A stretch of 64,000 nucleotides of DNA from contig JALJCS010000001.1 in assembly GCA_023055355.1 (NCBI GenBank), positions 75,247,381 to 75,311,380 of the forward strand, given 5' to 3'. Shown here one piece after another: positions 34,706 to 64,000 of the stretch (positions are counted from its first letter, which is position 1; every line of letters begins with the position of its first letter). The notes under the pieces are model-generated. The model saw only the letters and a program-made list of their open reading frames with translations. It had not been told where the DNA came from and did no database searches. The DNA comes from Agelaius tricolor (lineage: Eukaryota; Chordata; Aves; Passeriformes; Icteridae). A program made the position numbers and the translations under genes.

Positions 34706-36179
34706 GTTGATGTTGGAAGTTATTTTGTATTCAACCTAAAGGACATGTGTTATGAAATAAAGGGTTTAAAAAACCCAAGGAAACAAAACTTCAAGGATAA
34801 AGGAGGCATACATGGAAGAAATAAACAGAACACTGCCCCACGTCACATGTTTTGAAAAAGAGGTATTTGATTTTAAAACTTAGATGTCTGTAATATAAGC
34901 TGTATAAACTGTATATATAGATAAAAGATTGAACAGTAATTTCAAGTACTAATAATGTTTAAAATGTAGAAGAACAAAAAAATCCTCCAATTTAATATTT
35001 TTATCCTTCAAGATTTACTTATGTTCTTAGTCAGACTTTCCTGTTGTCATTACTGATTTTATTGACACTTGTGTCAATCAGGCTTTTAGGAAAAAACACA
35101 CAAGCTAAGAATTAAAAAAATAGTTGTTAAAGGAATCCAATTATATACACTTGGCATTTATAATCATCCAAATACTTTAGAAATTATATTTAAATTAGGA
35201 GTCAAAACCATAGGGTTTTTTAATGGAAAAATCCCACATATTTTGTAGACCTTTGCAATATAATTATACAAAATATCATATGTGGTAACTGGTTTGCCAA
35301 GGATGTATGAAACAACATCTGTACTTGTTTCACACCCTGCACATACCACATTCAAGCACGTTCAGTTATGTTCACTACACATGGGAGTGTGACTGCAGGT
35401 ATGCCTGCACAGTAATGTGAAGCTGGAATATAACACGAAACAGCGCAAGTGAACATGGAACACAGCTTCAACTGTAAGGGCTAAAAATGAGACTATAAAC
35501 CCTCCAAGAATGCTGGATTTGGCTCTGATTTGTATTTTGTGGTGTGTCCCTGTACTGATATTAATTTGCTACAGTACAATTAAAGTTAGCATGGGACATC
35601 CTGGCTATACTACACTTATTTCTTCAAAGTGCTGTGCATGCATATTTTTTTTATATTTCTCCAAGTCATGGAGTTTTATATCCAGCACTTTGCTTACTTT
35701 CATGTCCTCTGCTTAAGCATGAGTATGATACAGGCATTTACAGGGCCAGAAGTATGCCTTGGCCTCTGTAATTGGTAAGAATAAACAAATTGTAAATCTA
35801 ATGCAAGACTTTACAAGTTCTTGGCAATTGGGAGGGGATGACATCAGTCCTATTTACACTAAGGCCAGTTGTCAGATGAGATGTAAAATTTTATAGGATA
35901 GTGGAATATTGTCCTGGAGGCCAGATGTATCTTGCAAACTGTCAGCTGGGCAGGCTTTGATTCATGCACTAGTAATTGTAACTTCATTTTGTTTTACAAA
36001 TGATAATATTTACATTCAATTCCACTGAGCAATCACCTGCCTCACTTTGTGAGTACCAAGTAAAACTCCAAGACGATATAAATGATTTGTTTAAAATAGG
36101 ACATATTGTTGTTCAGAAAAATTGAATTTATTATCCAGTGTGCTACAAGCCAATAATTACACACTCAAAAGAGACTGAT
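34706..36179. other. MATN3-WDR35 intergenic spacer, left part
   Basis: AT-rich sequence without a recognisable gene, RNA or transposon. It may include a longer MATN3 3'UTR. Confidence 0.5.
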
Positions 36180-37990
36180 TGTTTATTTCAGAGTTGTGCA
36201 CCCAGGTCTGGGTGCTCAGTGGTGTTCCAAAAATCAAGCACATTGCCTTATAAAAACTTCTTAAACTTAGTAAAACACAAAAATATAGTAAAATTTCTCC
36301 TGAATACAATAAAATTGCAGTACAGATTCTGTTTTTGTCCATGTGCAGTTCATGAGTCCCAAGTCAGTTTCAGTTTTGGGGGTCTTTCTGTTAAGATCAC
36401 CACAAAGTTGGAGGAATATATTTGGTCTGTGTAATGAATTCATGAGTCCAGTCATTTCACTTCCATGGCTCTGTGTGTGGTTAGCAGTACCTGAAAAGGT
36501 CCTTTCCACTTCTCAGCTAGTGGATATCTTTCCAGGTTTTCAGGTAGACTTGATCTCCATGCTTGAAAGATATATTGGTGACTTGATTGGGACTGGTGTT
36601 CTAAAGAGCAAGTACCTGTGTAATAATCTCAGGTTTTTCTTTTTTTCTTTAAAGACAAGAGATAATCTGTTAAAGCTTTTTCTCTTACCACATCATCTGG
36701 TCAATTTTTCCTGTCAGTTTCACATTATGTGGTGTACCATACAGAATTTAAAATTTTTCTCAAATTTTTTTTACAACCTGGCAGACTCCTTCCAATGTAT
36801 CAAATCAGTGGTTGAAAAGGGAACTTTTACATATACAGGGTTTTGGTGTGCCCAAATTCTACCTGCAATTGCACTAAATGCATCCCTTAATTCAGTCTTA
36901 CCATCAGTACTTTCCTGGTCCCAATTATCACTATCCTGATTCTTTCTCAGAGAAACCAACAATTGTACACCTTCTTCTTCACTATCCACTTTCAGAGACC
37001 TTTTCTCTATACTAGAAGCAGAACAGCAACAAGATAATTTCTTTTTCTCTTCCATCATCATTAACACATTTGAATTGGACACCAATTACCTGCATTTCTT
37101 TCTTGTTTTATGACCATTTCTCAATGAGAAAAATAAATCCACACACAGGATTTCATCCCACTTATCTAATCTTCTGCAAAATAACAGTTGTAGCATGTTA
37201 TTATAATTTAATGTTCCCATTTCTGGCCACTTTTAATCACCATCCAATTTATATTTTGGCCACCATTGAGTACAGTATTCTTTTAACTACCACTTTATAA
37301 GAAGTTCTCCACCAAACTTTTCCCAGTGATTCCAAATACATCCCAATGGAGAACAAGGAGAATGTTTAACTGATTGCCCCATTCCACATTATTACCCAAA
37401 AAGAGAAAGATTTTTAACCATGACTTCCTACACTCCACTTGTCACTCTCAAGCACGTATGAGTTTTCCAAAATTCTACTACACAATACCAATTCCACAAT
37501 ATTATATCAACCCCTCTATTTACTTTATACAGTCTCTTTTCATATATTGCATCTTTGTGTCTCTTATCCACTCCTGGATGAGGAGATAGTCCCTGACCAA
37601 AAGGCCAATGGGTGCTGGAGTTACAGTGCTACAAGTTACATAGTTCTTCTATTAATTAGTGTTCTACCTTCTGTTGGTCAATAATTCTCTTTCTTCTCAT
37701 GTTAATCAGTCCATGTGCTCAGTATTTCTTTTTGCTTTTGGTTTGGTGGATTTCTTGGGTCCGATGGTTGCAATCTGCCCTGCCAGAATTACCCATTACC
37801 CAGTCTGAGCTGATTGCTGCACGACACTGAGTTGACTTTATTAGTTTCTTTCTTATCTTGGGAGTTCTGCCAAATGCGGGCCTTGCGGCCCATAAATTCT
37901 GCATTCTTTGTGTCCATTATCAGTGTGACATCCTTCTTCCCAAGCTTTATTAACCTCCCCCTAGGTCTGAGATCATCAAAACTTGTCCAG
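36180..37990 (-). mobile_element. Decayed gammaretrovirus-like endogenous retrovirus fragment
   Basis: On the - strand, from high to low coordinates, I see an LTR R/U5-like stretch with AATAAA and leader (about 37990-37720), a matrix (gag) like region (about 37345-37105), the start of a capsid-like region (about 36865-36771) and an integrase C-terminus-like region (about 36590-36420). Stops and frameshifts interrupt every part. The capsid start is followed within about 200 bp by the integrase end, so most of gag, protease, reverse transcriptase and integrase has been deleted. It cannot encode a working protein. The second LTR was not found, and the outer limits are approximate. Confidence 0.65.
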
Positions 37991-38249
37991 CTGTAAATTT
38001 TAACATGGCAGTATTAGTGACAAGTAATTTATTTTTCTAATACCTCAGCATCACTGAGAACTTGTTAGTGTGAAATACAAAGCTGTGTTTTATGTCAGGT
38101 ACATACAGACAATGTGTGTATTTGTGATTGTGATATGTGTGGAAACCAACCATAGGACAATTATAAAGACAAATTCTAATAATAACTGAGGAAAGTAAAG
38201 CATGGAAGAAGGCCTTTGAACCTATCTTTTGTTCGCAATTAACCTTAGT

Positions 38250-38885
38250 TGATTTAGGAGCATTTGAATTAAAGTGTTAAGGATGTTGCTCTTTGCTTGT
38301 AGTTAAGCCTTAAAGAGTTTTGTAATAATAAACTTTTGAAGTATAATTTTAGAATATTGCTTGTACCCCTGAAACTATAGCTTTGGAATATATATAAAGG
38401 AAACATGCTTATCTTATGCCTTAACAAAACAGACAAAAGCAGCTTGAGAAAGGAAGATGAACATCACCTCAAGGATTTATGGTTTCAACTAAGTAAGCTG
38501 GACATCACTGTTATGAGATTTATAGTCCTTGCAATTAAAAGGTGGACCCACATCTGGGGAGCTGGGTTCTACCAGATGGGATTCTTCTTCCTTCTTTCGG
38601 AAACTGGACCATCACCATCTGGGGATACTCCTTTCTGGGATACATCCTGAGAAAAACTAAATCACAATAGTGTATAGAATTGTGATGTAAAAATTGGGAA
38701 TAGAAACTGCTGAGAAAGCTTATGAGTACCCCTATCAATACCTATAAGCCTCAACTATCGGTGTGCAGTTGGAGGGAAAACTTCCCCCACTGTACCCAGC
38801 GCTGTACTGCTCATACTTTACCATATTAATTAATAAATTGATTGTTGCTTGAATATTGGCTTAGTCAAGCTTCTTATTTAAAACA
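38250..38885 (+). mobile_element. Candidate ERV solo LTR, 636 bp, with 5-bp target duplication
   Basis: The element begins TGATTTAGGAG and ends TTATTTAAAACA, so it has TG...CA ends. TTAGT occurs directly before it (38245-38249) and directly after it (38886-38890). A TATATAAA box at 38391-38398 and AATAAA at 38832-38837 fit + orientation with a promoter in U3 and a poly(A) signal in the right half. The right end resembles ERVL-type bird LTR tails I remember. No internal coding region adjoins it. Confidence 0.6.
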
Positions 38886-38945
38886 TTAGTTGTTCTTTGT
38901 TTCAATTATTAAGTCTCCTTCCTTTTTGATTAGGAATGCCTTTAA

Positions 38946-39183
38946 GCTGAAAAAGGGCAGGTTTAGGTAATATATTAGGAAGAAATTCGTTACTGTGGGG
39001 GTGGTGAGGCTCTGGCACAGAGAAGCTGTGGATGCTCCATCCCTGGAAGTGTTCAAGGCCAGGCTGGATGGGGCTCGGAGCAGCCTGGTCTAGTGGAAGG
39101 TGTCCTTGCTCATGGCAGGACATGGCAGGGATGTAGATGGCCTTTGGAGTCCCTTCCAACCCAAACCATTCTATGATTCTATG
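38946..39183 (+). mobile_element. CR1 LINE 3' end, about 240 bp
   Basis: It shows the familiar CR1 tail: ATTAGGAAGAAATTCGTTACTG, AGAAGCTGTGGATGCTCCATCC, GTTCAAGGCCAGGCTGGATGG and CCCTTCCAACCCAAACC. It ends in the CR1 terminal repeat ATTCTATGATTCTATG (39168-39183). Strongly 5'-truncated. It lies about 330 bp before the WDR35 start codon, at the edge of its CpG island. Confidence 0.95.
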
Positions 39184-39289
39184 TTGATGTAAGTTACACT
39201 ACAAACACCGTGTGCAGACAACCTGCGGTTCACAGACTTTGGGATTTTTCTTCGTGTAAAAGCATCGTGACCTTTATTAACGAACTAGC

Positions 39290-39517
39290 AGTGCTTTCTA
39301 ACCGAGCCGAGCACTCCCAAACCGCCTGGGCCGGGCGATGCCCTCAGGGCCCAGCGCGGGAATCCGAGCCCGCCGCCGGAGCGGGCACACCGTTAATGGC
39401 GCCGGCCGCTCCCCCGGAAGCGGCGCCATTTCCGCGGGCGGTTGCCAGGGGGACGCGGCGCCGGCTTGGCCGCGCTGCCGTGAGGGCCGGCCCGGGCGGC
39501 TCCCGCGCTCCGCCGCG
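39290..39517 (+). promoter_or_regulatory. WDR35: WDR35 CpG-island promoter with X-box-like site
   Basis: A CpG-dense, TATA-less stretch that continues past exon 1 to about 39800. It contains an ETS-type CCGGAAG (39414-39420), a GCGCCATTT YY1-like block, and GTTGCCAGGGGGAC at 39441-39454. The latter matches 11 of 14 positions of the RFX X-box (GTTGCCATGGCAAC), with the left half-site perfect. RFX factors are the known activators of ciliary genes, which fits an IFT-A gene. The transcription start is not resolvable. Confidence 0.6.
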
Positions 39518-63628
<24,111 letters not shown>

Positions 63629-64000
63629 GTGAGTGATGTTATGACCTAGTTTATTGTGGTGTCACTGGTAGCTTGAAAGGGCAGTAATTAGTGTTGATTT
63701 ATTTATTTTCATAGATTTTCATTAGTAGAAGTGGTTGTACTTAAAATTTCTTTTACTTCTACCTTTTTTTACGTGTTATGTTTCTTTCCTCTGGTTGGTG
63801 CTGTTACTGTGTCATTGTATTACTGGAAATATATAGCAAACTATAGTGAACATGGAAAAAGTATATTCTGAGTGTGTACAGTATATTGACATCTGCTGTC
63901 TTCCTGGTCAGAAGCAGCTCCCCCCACTTCAACAAAACATAACTTTGTTGAAACTCAATAACCTTTATTATCTTTTCTAGTATTTTTGGCCATTTTCACT

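Overview
The window is a piece of bird chromosome carrying three protein-coding genes, all on the + strand and arranged head to tail: LAPTM4A (complete, 7 coding exons, 4958-17476), MATN3 (complete, 7 coding exons, 20783-34259) and WDR35 (first 14 coding exons, 39518-63628; the gene runs off the right edge). Human 2p24 has the same three neighbours in the same relative orientation. Long introns, GT-AG splice sites and CpG-rich promoters show a vertebrate. Three CR1 LINE 3' ends, ERV solo LTRs of avian type and T/G-rich intron tracts point to a bird, probably a passerine (the passerine call rests on remembered LTR types and is less certain). I see no bacterial, plasmid, phage or CRISPR material.

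Layout. 1-4500 is intergenic, with a solo LTR (3588-3951) and a CR1 tail (4002-4498). 4540-5300 is the LAPTM4A CpG island. LAPTM4A encodes a 229-residue four-pass lysosomal/endosomal membrane protein. Only about 2.6 kb separates its poly(A) signal (18157) from the MATN3 start, and this gap holds a 612-bp solo LTR with perfect 5-bp target duplications (19655-20266). MATN3 encodes a 409-residue matrilin-3: signal peptide, one VWA domain, three intact EGF modules and a C-terminal coiled coil. The fourth EGF module known from mammals survives only as a broken relic exon (29636-29752). The last intron is a minor-spliceosome AT-AC intron. 34260-39290 is intergenic: a decayed gammaretrovirus-like ERV on the - strand, a 636-bp solo LTR and a CR1 tail lie just before the WDR35 CpG island. 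WDR35 (IFT121) exons cover residues 1-501, i.e. the N-terminal WD40 propeller region.

The three genes act in unrelated processes (lysosomal membrane, cartilage matrix, intraflagellar transport); their adjacency is conserved synteny, not a pathway. I found no previously undescribed system. The most notable points are the decayed EGF4 exon, the AT-AC intron with two in-frame AC acceptors, a duplicated in-frame donor in MATN3 exon 1, a perfect 150-bp (TTCCC)30 tract, and an X-box-like site before WDR35. Exon boundaries were read by eye from splice sites, reading phase and remembered human proteins; no alignment was run.
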